Assembly (NCBI GenBank): GCA_001689445.1
Contig: LUJN01000003.1
Span: 62,001 to 126,000, forward strand
Source of the DNA: Bacteroidales bacterium M3
GTDB lineage: Bacteria > Bacteroidota > Bacteroidia > Bacteroidales > Muribaculaceae
DNA: 64,000 nucleotides
Direction: 5' to 3'
The number at the start of each line of letters is the position of its first letter. Positions within the stretch are counted from its first letter, which is position 1. Positions 18,540 through 27,969 of this stretch are shown here, piece by piece. The notes beneath the pieces were generated by a model. It saw only the letters and a list, made by a program, of their open reading frames with translations, had not been told where the DNA came from and ran no database searches. The position numbers and the translations under genes were made by a program.

Positions 18540-20498
18540 TCAAGGCAACGCTATCTTCCTGACGACATCACCGGCTTTGACTATATAGATTCCGGGCGAC
18601 AATGACACGAGGCGACCGTCACATTCGCCCGACGCAACCTCCATGCCGCTCACCGCCGTCACGCTATAGCGCGTCCCGGGGGCAAACCCCGACATCGCCA
18701 CCGTATTGCCGCAGACTGATATCTGACCGCCATCACATGCCTCGATATCCTCTACCGAAGTCATTGCCGGGTCATAACCGACCAACAGGTCGAGCTTTGG
18801 CACGCGGGTGTCGAGATACTGCTTGATGAAATCGACCTCGGCCGCATATGAGCCAAGGACGCGTGGATTCATGTGCACGTACTGGTTGAGTATCGGCCAA
18901 CGCATGAAATTGAGCCGCTGTGACTGCTCCAGTTTCAACGCCGTGTCATCGACAAACTGTTTCAGCGACTCGGCGGTTATGCCATGGTCATTGCGTGCGA
19001 TGCTCCATATCCGCTTAGCGTCACCACGGGTAAAGGGATCGGAAAAGAGCACACGCTCCATCAGCTGCTTCATGCCACGGGCCTCGCTGCAACGGCGGAA
19101 ACGGAACGTGCCGTCATCTTTTACCAGCCAACGGTTGTCGTTGTCAAAGGCGATGTCAAAGTCCCACACCGACGCGACATATAGCCGGTCGTCGCCACGG
19201 GGCTTGACCATATGGATACTCCACAGGGCATCGGGATTGCCTGCAAGCTCCTCGATAAGAAAGTGACGTACCCAACTGTCGATGTCGAGATACTGCCGAT
19301 AACCATTCTCCGGGTCAGTGAGGGTGGAGGTGGAAAACAACTCGCGCTCCATGCGGTCAAAAGCCGACTTGATGTAAGCCGACTGCGCCGGCACGATATC
19401 ATCCTCATCGGGCGACTTTATCGTCACGGGCACACCGAGACGCGCCGACTTGAACCACGATGCCTCTTCCTCGGCATACCCGTCAATCTCGATATGGTAT
19501 GCCCCGGTCAGTGCATCGCCATCCACATCGGTAATCTCCATCTCCGCACCCTCTATGCGCCCGTCGGCAAGCTCAAGTTGGTCGCAGAGCTGGTAGCAGC
19601 CCTTGTATTCGCCGTTCATCACCACGTCGACAGGCTGGCAGAATGGCGTATATTTCATGCCGAGGCGGCGCGACATCTCAAATGCCACGATATTGCGCAT
19701 CAGGGTCTTGTCTCCATAGTTGTTGATAAGAGTCCATTTCTTGGCCTTTGCGGGCGAGCCGAGCACACGCTGCTTCTTGTCAAACTTTATACGATATGGC
19801 TTCTTTGGGAACTGGCGGCTCGCGTTGCCACGCTGACGGGTGGTCGCGGGAGCTGTGAGCACCGTTGTACCCTCATCGGAGATTATCGTCACCATGCTCA
19901 CGATGTCAGTCTCCTTGTCAAAAGGCTCGACCCGGTTTTCGGTGTTTATCACCACTGTCGGGAGGTTGGTCAGTTGCGCGAGACGCGAGTCATCCCCGGC
20001 CCCGGGCGTGCCGTAAAACTCGGCCTCGGCTATATTGCATCGGGCGTCCGATGGGCCTACATAACGCACATAACGGAAACCACGGCTACACGACACGTCG
20101 GCATAGTCCATCTTGCCTATGGTCCCGGCCTCATCTATTATATAGAGCGGGAGCGCATCCGAGAAGTCGGCGTTGTTGGCGCCCTCAAACACCCCAAGCT
20201 TCATACGCCCCGGACCAAGCCCGTCGTTGCGCGGCGACCATCCGACGCGGGTTATCACATGCGGCTCCCCGAGATCAAGCCCCACCCACGTGAGCGACCG
20301 GTCATATGACGCATAATAAGTGGCAAGATTGCCGTCAAATGCATCGGCGGGCTGGTTTACTGTCTCGGTCGGCTGCCCTGTGGCATAATCGACCGACCTG
20401 CTGCCCATAGGCGTACCGCTAAGGGGCGACTGCACCCCGGCACACGTCAATAGGCCGCCTGCGATAAACAGGCATGTCGAAGTCAAAAATTTTTTCAT
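18540..20498 (-). CDS. Secreted CotH kinase-like protein with discoidin-type domain
   Basis: Exported protein of 652 residues. After the signal peptide there is an F5/8 type C (discoidin)-like beta domain (about 45-165: AFDGNLATYYAS, WVGLDLGEPHVITRVGW). A CotH domain follows (about 180-480) with RQRGNASRQFPKKPYRIKF (221-239) and the acidic site WDFDIAFDNDNRW (D446, D448). CotH proteins are atypical secreted kinases in spore coats, but bacterial surface homologues near glycosidases are of unknown role. The end (GTRYSVTAVSGMEVASG... PGIYIVKAGDVVRKIALP) is a T9SS-like tail. It has its own -7 box and terminator, so it may be only a neighbour of the PUL. Confidence 0.8.
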   Translation of the reverse strand: MKKFLTSTCLFIAGGLLTCAGVQSPLSGTPMGSRSVDYATGQPTETVNQPADAFDGNLATYYASYDRSLTWVGLDLGEPHVITRVGWSPRNDGLGPGRMKLGVFEGANNADFSDALPLYIIDEAGTIGKMDYADVSCSRGFRYVRYVGPSDARCNIAEAEFYGTPGAGDDSRLAQLTNLPTVVINTENRVEPFDKETDIVSMVTIISDEGTTVLTAPATTRQRGNASRQFPKKPYRIKFDKKQRVLGSPAKAKKWTLINNYGDKTLMRNIVAFEMSRRLGMKYTPFCQPVDVVMNGEYKGCYQLCDQLELADGRIEGAEMEITDVDGDALTGAYHIEIDGYAEEEASWFKSARLGVPVTIKSPDEDDIVPAQSAYIKSAFDRMERELFSTSTLTDPENGYRQYLDIDSWVRHFLIEELAGNPDALWSIHMVKPRGDDRLYVASVWDFDIAFDNDNRWLVKDDGTFRFRRCSEARGMKQLMERVLFSDPFTRGDAKRIWSIARNDHGITAESLKQFVDDTALKLEQSQRLNFMRWPILNQYVHMNPRVLGSYAAEVDFIKQYLDTRVPKLDLLVGYDPAMTSVEDIEACDGGQISVCGNTVAMSGFAPGTRYSVTAVSGMEVASGECDGRLVSLSPGIYIVKAGDVVRKIALP

Positions 20499-20583
20499 TT
20501 CCTTACTGTATACATTTTACATAAAAAACTCTCATTTCCCTCATCAGGGATTTTCATGGTCGGAATATCACATGATTATTTTG

Positions 20584-20591
20584 CAAATATA
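20584..20591 (-). promoter_or_regulatory. -7 box for the CotH-domain gene
   Basis: TATATTTG on the minus strand, 85 bases before the ATG. No clear -33. It is divergent from the glycosyltransferase promoter, and the two regions overlap. Confidence 0.5.
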
Positions 20592-20609
20592 GTCCTTTTT
20601 GTCACATAA

Positions 20610-20640
20610 TTGGCAGTTATAGGCAATTATTCTATCTTTG
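20610..20640 (+). promoter_or_regulatory. Promoter of the membrane glycosyltransferase
   Basis: -33 TTG at 20610-20612, 20-base spacer, -7 TATCTTTG at 20633-20640. The start point would be about 15 bases before the GTG at 20662, a very short leader. Confidence 0.7.
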
Positions 20641-20661
20641 TATCCAAAATAGACTATACCC

Positions 20662-22434
20662 GTGGCAACTTCCACTCCGATACCCGGCGACAGCACCTGT
20701 GCTGAAGCCACACTCAACAAGGCTTTCATTTTCCTGTTGTTCATCTGCGCCCTGACGTTCCTGCCATGGCTCGGGATGACACCTTTCAACACCAAGGGCG
20801 AGCCGCGCGAGGCGGTGGTGGCCATGTCGATGCTCCAGCAGCACAACTGGATATTGCCTGTGAGCTGCGGGGGCGACATCCCATACAAGCCCCCGTTTCT
20901 CGCATGGCTCATAGCCCTGTTCTCGCTCCCGTTCGGGCATGTGACCGAATATACCTCCCGGCTGCCGTCGGCATTGGCCCTCATTGTCATGATTGCCACC
21001 GGTTTCCGGCTCTATGCTCGACGCGTATCCACTTCTGCGGCCATGATTGCCGCCATCCTCACGTTCACCTCCTTTGAGGTCAACCGCGCCGCGATGTCAT
21101 GCCGGGTCGACATGGTGCTCACTGCCTTCTCGGTCATGGCGATGTACAATCTTTTCCGCCACTTTGAGCATCCCCGACGCCCGTTCCCGTGGGGAGCAGT
21201 CGCGCTGATGAGCTGTGCGGTGCTCACCAAGGGTCCTGTCGGCGCATTGCTCCCATGCCTCGTCACGGGCATATACCTGCTGATACGCGGCCACCGTTTT
21301 TGGCCGACGTTCGGACAGCTTGTCGCCGTAGGGTCGTTATCGCTTGTCGTGCCGGCGATATGGTATATAGCTGCCTACAATGTCGGCGGCGATGAATTCC
21401 TGCGGCTCGCCATTGAGGAAAATTTCGGGCGGTTCACAGGGTCGATGAGCTACGAGTCCCACTCCAAGCCAATCTACTATAACCTCATCACGCTCATAGC
21501 CGGATGGCTACCCTACACGATTCTCGCATTGCTGTCGCTTTTCGTCCTGAAAATCCGACGACCCGACAACCCGGTTGGCGCAATCTTAGCCCGCATTTGG
21601 ATGCGCATCCGCTCAATGCGCCCCATCGCGCTCTACTCACTCGTGGCGACAGTCACCATATTCCTGTTCTACTGCATCCCCGACAGCAAGCGCAGCGTCT
21701 ACCTGCTGCCGATGTACCCCTTCATGGGCTATTTCATAGCATTGCTCGTCATCCGCATGGCCGACAGTCATCGTGCCATTTTCCGCATATTCGGGGGCAC
21801 GCTTGCCGTTCTCTCCCTCATTGTGGCCGCGACATTCGTCGCCCTGCGGTTCATCAGCCCGTCACCGCAATGGTTCTCGGGACACCACGCGGTCCAGAAT
21901 TTTGACATGGTGTACGCACTGCACGCCGCACCCGTCTACCTGCTGTGGATATTGTGGATTCTCGCCGTGTGGACGGCAATAGTGTGGTTCAAGGTCAGCC
22001 GCGACCGTCGTCCCCTCCATGCCGTAGCCGCCACGCTCACTGTCATCGTGACCCTTTACTGGTCGCTCGCCGGGCTATACCAGCCCATCGTCCTATCCAC
22101 CAAGAGCGACCGTGACATTGCGCGCGTCATCGACACGATAATCCCCGGGGAGACACTCTACACTTACATCTCCACCCCTATGCTGCGCTATTACACCATC
22201 AACTTCTACCTCAACGACCGCACCCTCCCCGTCACCGATGCCCTCGCCTCGGGAGCCGACGTCACCCCCTCCCCGCTTCCCGCCGATGGACACATCCTGC
22301 TCCACGATCAGGACCTGCCGCGCATCCAATCCCATTTCCCCAACCATACGTTCATCCCCGTCTACACCTCCTCCCACCCAAGCTGCGACACCCGCCGCTA
22401 CGCCACACTTTACCATTTCACGGAAAATCCCTGA
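20662..22434 (+). CDS. ArnT/PMT-type membrane glycosyltransferase (GT39/GT83-like)
   Basis: Integral membrane enzyme that uses a polyprenyl-phosphate sugar donor, with an acceptor that could be lipid A, glycan or protein. The 590-residue protein has about 10-12 membrane spans in its first 450 residues. The first periplasmic loop carries TKGEPREAVVAMSMLQQHNWILP and YKPPFLAWL, as in Bacteroidetes members of this superfamily. RVDMVLTAF follows further on. A soluble tail ends the protein. The start is a GTG at 20662, supported by the promoter 22 bases upstream. The specific donor and acceptor cannot be read. Confidence 0.85.
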   Translation: MATSTPIPGDSTCAEATLNKAFIFLLFICALTFLPWLGMTPFNTKGEPREAVVAMSMLQQHNWILPVSCGGDIPYKPPFLAWLIALFSLPFGHVTEYTSRLPSALALIVMIATGFRLYARRVSTSAAMIAAILTFTSFEVNRAAMSCRVDMVLTAFSVMAMYNLFRHFEHPRRPFPWGAVALMSCAVLTKGPVGALLPCLVTGIYLLIRGHRFWPTFGQLVAVGSLSLVVPAIWYIAAYNVGGDEFLRLAIEENFGRFTGSMSYESHSKPIYYNLITLIAGWLPYTILALLSLFVLKIRRPDNPVGAILARIWMRIRSMRPIALYSLVATVTIFLFYCIPDSKRSVYLLPMYPFMGYFIALLVIRMADSHRAIFRIFGGTLAVLSLIVAATFVALRFISPSPQWFSGHHAVQNFDMVYALHAAPVYLLWILWILAVWTAIVWFKVSRDRRPLHAVAATLTVIVTLYWSLAGLYQPIVLSTKSDRDIARVIDTIIPGETLYTYISTPMLRYYTINFYLNDRTLPVTDALASGADVTPSPLPADGHILLHDQDLPRIQSHFPNHTFIPVYTSSHPSCDTRRYATLYHFTENP

Positions 22435-22470
22435 GCCTGACTTGCGCCGATATTACACACAACAGCACGC

Positions 22471-22788
22471 TCAGCGTCGTCGCCATTGTGCAAAATGCCG
22501 CCGACGCCTGAGATATCCCATGTCATGGCCATGGCCATACGCCTCACGTTCAAACGAAAGCCCCTTATAAGCCCCATACCAATCACGACTGCACAAAAAC
22601 CGCACAACCCACTCCAACCCATAGATAAGATAGAATCCCACAAAAAGCAATTCACGCTGTTGGGCCGTGTGTATCCGCTCATGATTTATAACCACATCAT
22701 CAATCCACCCCCTGTCACGAGTCCACACTGTCCCAAACAAATTGACACAGAACCGTCGCGGAATCCATCTACAGACAATAATCCTCAT
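22471..22788 (-). CDS. Small HExxH-like conserved hypothetical protein
   Basis: Function unknown. The 105-residue protein (start taken at MRIIVCRW) contains NHERIHTAQQRELLFVGFYLIYGLEWVVRF. The HERIH and downstream E resemble the zinc site of M48/M56-like gluzincins within one hydrophobic helix, but the protein is far too short for a complete protease domain. The C-terminus is very basic and aromatic (YLRRRRHFAQWRRR). It converges on the glycosyltransferase with a 36-base gap. A zinc-binding or membrane-associated role is only a guess. Confidence 0.6.
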   Translation of the reverse strand: MRIIVCRWIPRRFCVNLFGTVWTRDRGWIDDVVINHERIHTAQQRELLFVGFYLIYGLEWVVRFLCSRDWYGAYKGLSFEREAYGHGHDMGYLRRRRHFAQWRRR

Positions 22789-22851
22789 ACAACTAAAAAT
22801 GGGAATCGAGCAAGAAGTTAAACCGCTGATTCCCAATCTTTTCTAACTGTG

Positions 22852-22924
22852 AGCGGTAAACGAGGCTCGAACTCGCGACCCTCAGCTTGGGAAGCTGATG
22901 CTCTACCAACTGAGCTATTACCGC
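22852..22924 (-). tRNA. tRNA-Gly (anticodon CCC)
   Basis: The full cloverleaf is visible: acceptor GCGGTAA/TTACCGC, D arm GCTC-AGTTGGTA-GAGC, anticodon stem TCAGC/GCTGA with loop TTCCCAA, and T arm GCGAG-TTCGAGC-CTCGT. The discriminator is U, as usual for tRNA-Gly. CCA is not encoded. Reads GGG codons. Confidence 0.93.
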
Positions 22925-22931
22925 TTGTATG

Positions 22932-22979
22932 TCATCCGGCTGCTGTCCCGACGGGGAGCTTTCGGATGATGCAAAGGTA
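22932..22979 (-). promoter_or_regulatory. tRNA-Gly promoter and leader hairpin
   Basis: -7 TACCTTTG at 22972-22979, without a clear -33. Between it and the tRNA an imperfect hairpin (CATCCG/CGGATG arms) lies at 22932-22969, probably removed during 5' processing. Confidence 0.5.
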
Positions 22980-23140
22980 ATAAATCTTTTTTATTTGAGA
23001 GGTTTTTCACGGGCAATTTTTTATCGGCTATCTAATTTCATGCTATTTAGATTCTTGACGTGACACTTCCGGGCCCATCCTCCCAACCAATTGCGATGCC
23101 GTATGTTTTACTTAAAAACAATATAAAATCCACCAAATTT

Positions 23141-23497
23141 ATGGAAACAATCAACCTCAAACGTGCCTATGACCCCGCAGCACCGACCGACGGCTACCGC
23201 GTGCTTGTCGACCGCCTGTGGCCTCGCGGCATGAGCCACGAGACTCTCCATTACGACCTGTGGGAAAAGGATGTCGCCCCATCGACCGAGCTGCGCGAGT
23301 GGTTCCACCAAGACCCCACAAGCCGCTGGGAGCAGTTCAAAGCGCGCTACACCGCCGAATTGCAAGCCTCTCCCGCGTTCCACTCCCTCTGCTCCCAACT
23401 GCGGACACACCCGGTCGTGACACTCCTTTACGGCTCCCACGACGTCCACCACAACAACGCCGAGATACTGCGGGAGGCCATTATCAACAGCCATTGA
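23141..23497 (+). CDS. DUF488 family protein (YeaO-like)
   Basis: Cytoplasmic protein of 118 residues with the usual DUF488 pattern: LKRAYDP at the start, YRVLVDRLWPRGM, DLWEKDVAPSTELREWFHQDP, and VTLLYGSHDVHHNNAEIL near the end. The biochemical function of the family is not established. The start is the ATG before ETINLKRAYD, because the 27 preceding residues are not conserved-looking. It is followed by a strong terminator at 23535-23576, so it is probably monocistronic. Confidence 0.88.
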   Translation: METINLKRAYDPAAPTDGYRVLVDRLWPRGMSHETLHYDLWEKDVAPSTELREWFHQDPTSRWEQFKARYTAELQASPAFHSLCSQLRTHPVVTLLYGSHDVHHNNAEILREAIINSH

Positions 23498-23534
23498 TGT
23501 CTGCTACAGCGGTCTACAAATGGTCTACACCTCC

Positions 23535-23576
23535 CTAAAAAGCCCCATATACAAACAAGTATATGGGGCTTTTTAG
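23535..23576 (+). terminator. Strong bidirectional terminator after the DUF488 gene
   Basis: Perfect 18-bp stem from CTAAAAAGCCCCATATAC with its complement and a short loop (23553-23558). A/T runs lie on both sides of the GC-rich part, so it can work in either direction. Confidence 0.85.
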
Positions 23577-23630
23577 GCTTTTAATCACTATTTTCGCAAC
23601 CTGATTCCAGTAATTATCAAATGTACTAAA

Positions 23631-25763
23631 ATGACCCATTCCTACCTGGTGGCGACAGCCATGCTCATCGCCGCCTCCGTCCCAACCCTGTCGGGTGCCG
23701 AGACTTTCACCTACGGTAACTTCGACCACGAGGCCAAGACATGCGCCATCACCGCCTACGACGGTGCCGACACCGAAATCCTGACAATACCCGACTTCTA
23801 CTCACACGAGAATAAGACCTACAATGTCACTCGCGTGGAAGCCAACGTATTCCATGGCCTGCCGTCACTCACCACAGTCAATATCGGCCACAACCTCGCC
23901 ACTATCGGCGATACCAAATACTCCCTCGGGGCCACATTAAACTTCTATGACTGCCCGCAGCTCACACGATTTGTCGTCCGCGCCTCCAATCCATGTTTCT
24001 CAGCCACACGCGACGGCATACTCACTGACAAGGATGGCACGACAATCCTCCTTGTCCCCTCGCACGTCGCGACAAATGACGGCCTGTTACAGCTACCTGC
24101 ATCAACAATGCACATCGGCACGGAGGCGTTCAGTGGGGTGACTACCGTCACTACTCTCCACCTCAACGGCAGCCTCTTCATTATCGAGAGGAACGGCGGC
24201 CTTAACGCCGCCCCGTCACTGCGCAAGGTTACCATAGACCCCGGCAACAGCAGCTTTCATGTGACCCCATCGGGATTGCTGGTAGACCTACATACCACTG
24301 TCGAAAAGAGATCTGCCGCAATAGTGTCCCTCCCGCCAAAATCAGGGACTGTCGCGCTCTCTATCCCCGGCACCGTCACAGTGAGCGACACTGAATACAC
24401 TGTGATTTCAGTGGAGGAGAAGGCGATGGCCAACCACCCCACGCTGACATCCGTCATAGTGCCCGTCACTGTGGAGAAATTGTTGGACGAGGCGTTTGCC
24501 CGATGCCCGTCCCTCTCAAAATTGACGATACAGGGGGCTGACGTGAGACTCTCCGCAGGCCTTGCGCGTGACTGCCCCCTTCTCGAGGAGGTGGCGATGG
24601 CAAATGCCCCGGGGTATGTCGAACTCGCAGCCTTCAAAAACTGCCGTAGCCTTAAAAAATTCCCGTTTCACGGCGGCACTCAGTTCTTGGGCGACAGCAT
24701 CTTCTATGACACGGCTTTGGAGAATGTAGTCTTTGAGGCAGGGAAGTGGCAATCCATTTCCGACAGGGGCACGGGAATGTTTGCCAACTGCCGCAACCTG
24801 AGACTGATAGACTTCTCGGCTGTCACTCTACCCCTCCCACCTGCGAAGAGGAGAAAGGTCGATTTCCCCGAAGGCTTTGCAACCGGCTGCCCCCAACTCG
24901 CCACGATTATCTTCCCGCCCGAAAGCCGCCTTCTGGAAGGGGCTTTTGAGGGGACACCCTCACTCCTGAAGATAGTCATCCAAAATTTCGTGAATAGCAA
25001 CGGCAACTTATTGACTTACCCAACCCCCGCGTCACCCGAACTTTACGCCGTGACCCGCAACACATACCCACGCGTCAAGATGCCGATTAGCAACCTATTC
25101 TCAAAAGATAGCCCCGAGCTGTCCCCGACGATATATTGTGACGCATGGACTCTCCATGTGCACGCCTATGACTCCGAGACCGGCGAACCTACCGACGCTT
25201 ATTACTATAATCCATACTATATCCCCAATGCCACCTACTATCTGCCCGGAGGCGCATGGGGCAACTACGATGCCGCACCGGCCGACTCCCGGCATGAGAT
25301 GTATTCCATCCACATCTCCCCCACCTATAACAACGGTACGCGGATAGCGTGCCGCCCGCTTGTCGATGGCGTCGTTATGGACTATGCCGAGGTAGGCTAC
25401 AGCAAAGTGTCGTTTCCCGATGATGGAGTCATCGAGACGACCGCTCCATTCTCCACACTCAGTGAAATCAAGGTCAGTTACACCGTCAACGGCGTGAAGA
25501 TGGGCACCACCTACCCTTCCGAAGCACTATCTGGACTCTCTGAAACTGACGCCATATCAATTGACACGTCTCTGGCGGTTACCGTCGCCGGACGTACCGC
25601 CAAGCTCAGCCATATCGCTGAATGGAATGTCACCGACATGCATGGCCGCGTGATGGCCTCAGGGCATGGCCGCGAGGCCGACCTGTCGGCACTTCATGCC
25701 GGATTTTACATCATCAACGCCCATACTGCCGACACCTCCATCACTACTAAAATAAGACTATAG
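23631..25763 (+). CDS. BspA-like leucine-rich-repeat surface protein 1
   Basis: Secreted 710-residue protein. Signal peptide about 1-23 (MTHSYLVATAMLIAASVPTLSGA). Most of the chain is LRR_5/BspA-type repeats: FHGLPSLTTVNIG, AFSGVTTVTTLHL, AFARCPSLSKLTIQG, AFKNCRSLKKFPF. BspA proteins of oral relatives bind host matrix proteins and other bacteria, so adhesion is a plausible but unproven role. The last ~60 residues (WNVTDMHGRVMASGHGREADLSALHAGFYII) are a T9SS type A-like tail. The stop is only four bases before the next ATG, so it forms an operon with the paralogue downstream. Its promoter is not clear. Confidence 0.85.
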   Translation: MTHSYLVATAMLIAASVPTLSGAETFTYGNFDHEAKTCAITAYDGADTEILTIPDFYSHENKTYNVTRVEANVFHGLPSLTTVNIGHNLATIGDTKYSLGATLNFYDCPQLTRFVVRASNPCFSATRDGILTDKDGTTILLVPSHVATNDGLLQLPASTMHIGTEAFSGVTTVTTLHLNGSLFIIERNGGLNAAPSLRKVTIDPGNSSFHVTPSGLLVDLHTTVEKRSAAIVSLPPKSGTVALSIPGTVTVSDTEYTVISVEEKAMANHPTLTSVIVPVTVEKLLDEAFARCPSLSKLTIQGADVRLSAGLARDCPLLEEVAMANAPGYVELAAFKNCRSLKKFPFHGGTQFLGDSIFYDTALENVVFEAGKWQSISDRGTGMFANCRNLRLIDFSAVTLPLPPAKRRKVDFPEGFATGCPQLATIIFPPESRLLEGAFEGTPSLLKIVIQNFVNSNGNLLTYPTPASPELYAVTRNTYPRVKMPISNLFSKDSPELSPTIYCDAWTLHVHAYDSETGEPTDAYYYNPYYIPNATYYLPGGAWGNYDAAPADSRHEMYSIHISPTYNNGTRIACRPLVDGVVMDYAEVGYSKVSFPDDGVIETTAPFSTLSEIKVSYTVNGVKMGTTYPSEALSGLSETDAISIDTSLAVTVAGRTAKLSHIAEWNVTDMHGRVMASGHGREADLSALHAGFYIINAHTADTSITTKIRL

Positions 25764-25767
25764 GAAT

Positions 25768-27879
25768 ATGAGAATCATAAAGACATTCACTGCGCTGATA
25801 TTGCTGTCGGCGGTGACCTACACACATGCCGCCACGTTCTCCTATGGCTACTACAACGAGAAAGCCAAGACCTGTGCCATCACGGCCTACAACGGGGGCG
25901 ATACCGAGACGCTGACCATCCCCAACAACCACAAGCGCGGCGACATCACATACCGTGTCACGGCTATTGCCGACAGCGTATTCATAGGGCTCAAGAAGCT
26001 CCGAGTGGTCAACATCGGCCCGTTTATTGCCAAAATCGGAGGCTTTGACACCAAAGATGAATTTTGCGCCACGAACTTCCTCGACTGCCCACGGCTCGCG
26101 GAATTCAATGTCAACCCATCCAACGGCACATTCATGTCCGAGATACCGGGCATACTGATGTCAAAGGGCGGAATCATATATCGGGTGCCCCCCATGATAA
26201 AGACCAACAGCGGGGTCCTAAACATCTCACCACAGTACCACTGTGCCATCGCCGATAAATCGTTCAACGGTGTTTCCACCGTCGCCACTCTCAATCTCGG
26301 CCCCTATGTCACAGTATGGCAGGACGCCGGATTCAACGAGTCATCGCTGGCTAAAATCAATGTCTCCACCGACAATTCCTACCTATTTGTGACCAAGGAC
26401 GGAATGTTGATGAGCTACCTGGAGGACCGTTGTGCTATAATATCCCTCCCGCCGAAGTCGAGTGTCACAGAGCTAAAGATTCCGACCACAGTCTCCCCCA
26501 ACGGGCGCAAGCTGGCTGTCACCTTTATCCGGTATGAAGCCTTTGCCAACTGCGCGTCATTGAAGTCGGTAACAATCCCCGCATCCGTAAAATGGATAGA
26601 AGACCGTGCTTTCGCCGGGTCAGGACTCACCAAGGTGACGATTCCCGCCACAGCCACCGACATGGGCACCCTCGGCAACGGCATTTTTGCCGACTGCCCG
26701 GCACTCGTGTCGATCAGCATAAACGGCAATGACATGTACATTCCCAAGGACTTTGCGCGCGGATGCCGCAAACTCGCGAAAGTGACACTATCCTCCATCC
26801 CGCGCTACATAGGCAGCAATGCCTTCAAAAACTGCACCTCACTCACATCCTTCCCTTTCAATGCAGAGACATCGATGGGGGGCGACAGCATCTTCGCCAA
26901 CACGGGATTTACAAAAGTACTGTTTGCCGGAAGCGAGGAGTCACACTCCGAAAATACGGGCATGTTTACAGGATGCCGCGACCTCACCACCATTGACTTG
27001 TCGGCGGCAGAGACAGTCCCGATGGGCAAGGGATTCGCGACCAAATGTCCCAAGCTGTCCACCATCATCTTCCCGCGCCAGGCAGCTCCACTTCCCCAAT
27101 CGTTTGGGATAAACAACGCACTCAGGAAAATCGTGGCACACTCCCTCTCCGTGCCCAAGGAGGGATTGTTCGGCTATGACCAGTCTGCATCGCCGTACCT
27201 GTATCTGGCGACAAAAGGTGTCGGGGCAGCAATGAGTTGCGACCTCGGAAGGATATTCAAGCCGTCGTCCGGCGCCAAAGTGACGCCACGCATATACACC
27301 GACGCCTTCTCGCTTCATGATACAGACACCGGTTCGCCAATCAAGGACGCCACCATCTATATTCCCGCGCTGGCGTCACACAACTACCGACGCTACACCA
27401 ACTCGTCAAAGGTCACCGAGATGTTTACCCTCTCCATAACGCGCTCAGGGTCAAAGACACGTATCGAATACCGCCCCGTCATATCCGGAATCAAGTTCTC
27501 CTCCATCAATCTTGGCGACGGCAACTCGATAGCCCTCAATCCCGACGGGGCGGTTAAGACCGCAGACCTGGCGTTCTCCAAGATAAAGTCCGTCACTTTG
27601 GCCTACTCGGTCAACGGAGTGGAGATGCTGACGCGTTACCCGAAGGATGCCTTCAACGACGGCCAAACATCAATAGACGACGTGACAGGAGATATGCCAT
27701 CTTTACGGCTTGAGGGACGTGTCGCGCGGTTTGACACCGAGGTTTCCTATACAGTCTCCGACATGCATGGCCGGGTAGCGGTCTCAGGTCACGGCAGCGA
27801 GGCCGACCTGTCCACCCTCCCTGCGGGAGTCTACATCGTGCACCTCCCACTCGCCACCCACAAGATACTGCTCCGTTAG
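25768..27879 (+). CDS. BspA-like leucine-rich-repeat surface protein 2
   Basis: Paralogue of the preceding protein (703 residues) with the same architecture: signal peptide ending THA near residue 22, a conserved opening (TFSYGYYNEKAKTCAITAYNGGDTE), LRR_5 repeats (AFANCASLKSVTIPASVKWIEDRAFAG), and a nearly identical tail (DMHGRVAVSGHGSEADLSTLPAGVYIV). The two look like a tandem duplication that has diverged in the repeat region but kept both ends. It is co-transcribed with the first copy; the 4-base gap suggests coupled translation. Surface adhesion or peptide-binding is inferred from the BspA family. Confidence 0.85.
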   Translation: MRIIKTFTALILLSAVTYTHAATFSYGYYNEKAKTCAITAYNGGDTETLTIPNNHKRGDITYRVTAIADSVFIGLKKLRVVNIGPFIAKIGGFDTKDEFCATNFLDCPRLAEFNVNPSNGTFMSEIPGILMSKGGIIYRVPPMIKTNSGVLNISPQYHCAIADKSFNGVSTVATLNLGPYVTVWQDAGFNESSLAKINVSTDNSYLFVTKDGMLMSYLEDRCAIISLPPKSSVTELKIPTTVSPNGRKLAVTFIRYEAFANCASLKSVTIPASVKWIEDRAFAGSGLTKVTIPATATDMGTLGNGIFADCPALVSISINGNDMYIPKDFARGCRKLAKVTLSSIPRYIGSNAFKNCTSLTSFPFNAETSMGGDSIFANTGFTKVLFAGSEESHSENTGMFTGCRDLTTIDLSAAETVPMGKGFATKCPKLSTIIFPRQAAPLPQSFGINNALRKIVAHSLSVPKEGLFGYDQSASPYLYLATKGVGAAMSCDLGRIFKPSSGAKVTPRIYTDAFSLHDTDTGSPIKDATIYIPALASHNYRRYTNSSKVTEMFTLSITRSGSKTRIEYRPVISGIKFSSINLGDGNSIALNPDGAVKTADLAFSKIKSVTLAYSVNGVEMLTRYPKDAFNDGQTSIDDVTGDMPSLRLEGRVARFDTEVSYTVSDMHGRVAVSGHGSEADLSTLPAGVYIVHLPLATHKILLR

Positions 27880-27925
27880 CCTACGGTTTGTGGATATTTT
27901 CATGCCTTAATTTGTGGGAAAAACG

Positions 27926-27933
27926 TATATTTG
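27926..27933 (+). promoter_or_regulatory. -7 box of the tricorn-like protease gene
   Basis: TATATTTG, 36 bases before the ATG at 27970. The -33 region is weak. Confidence 0.6.
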
Positions 27934-27969
27934 CATATCCAAACAAATCATCGTAAATCCCTATACTGC

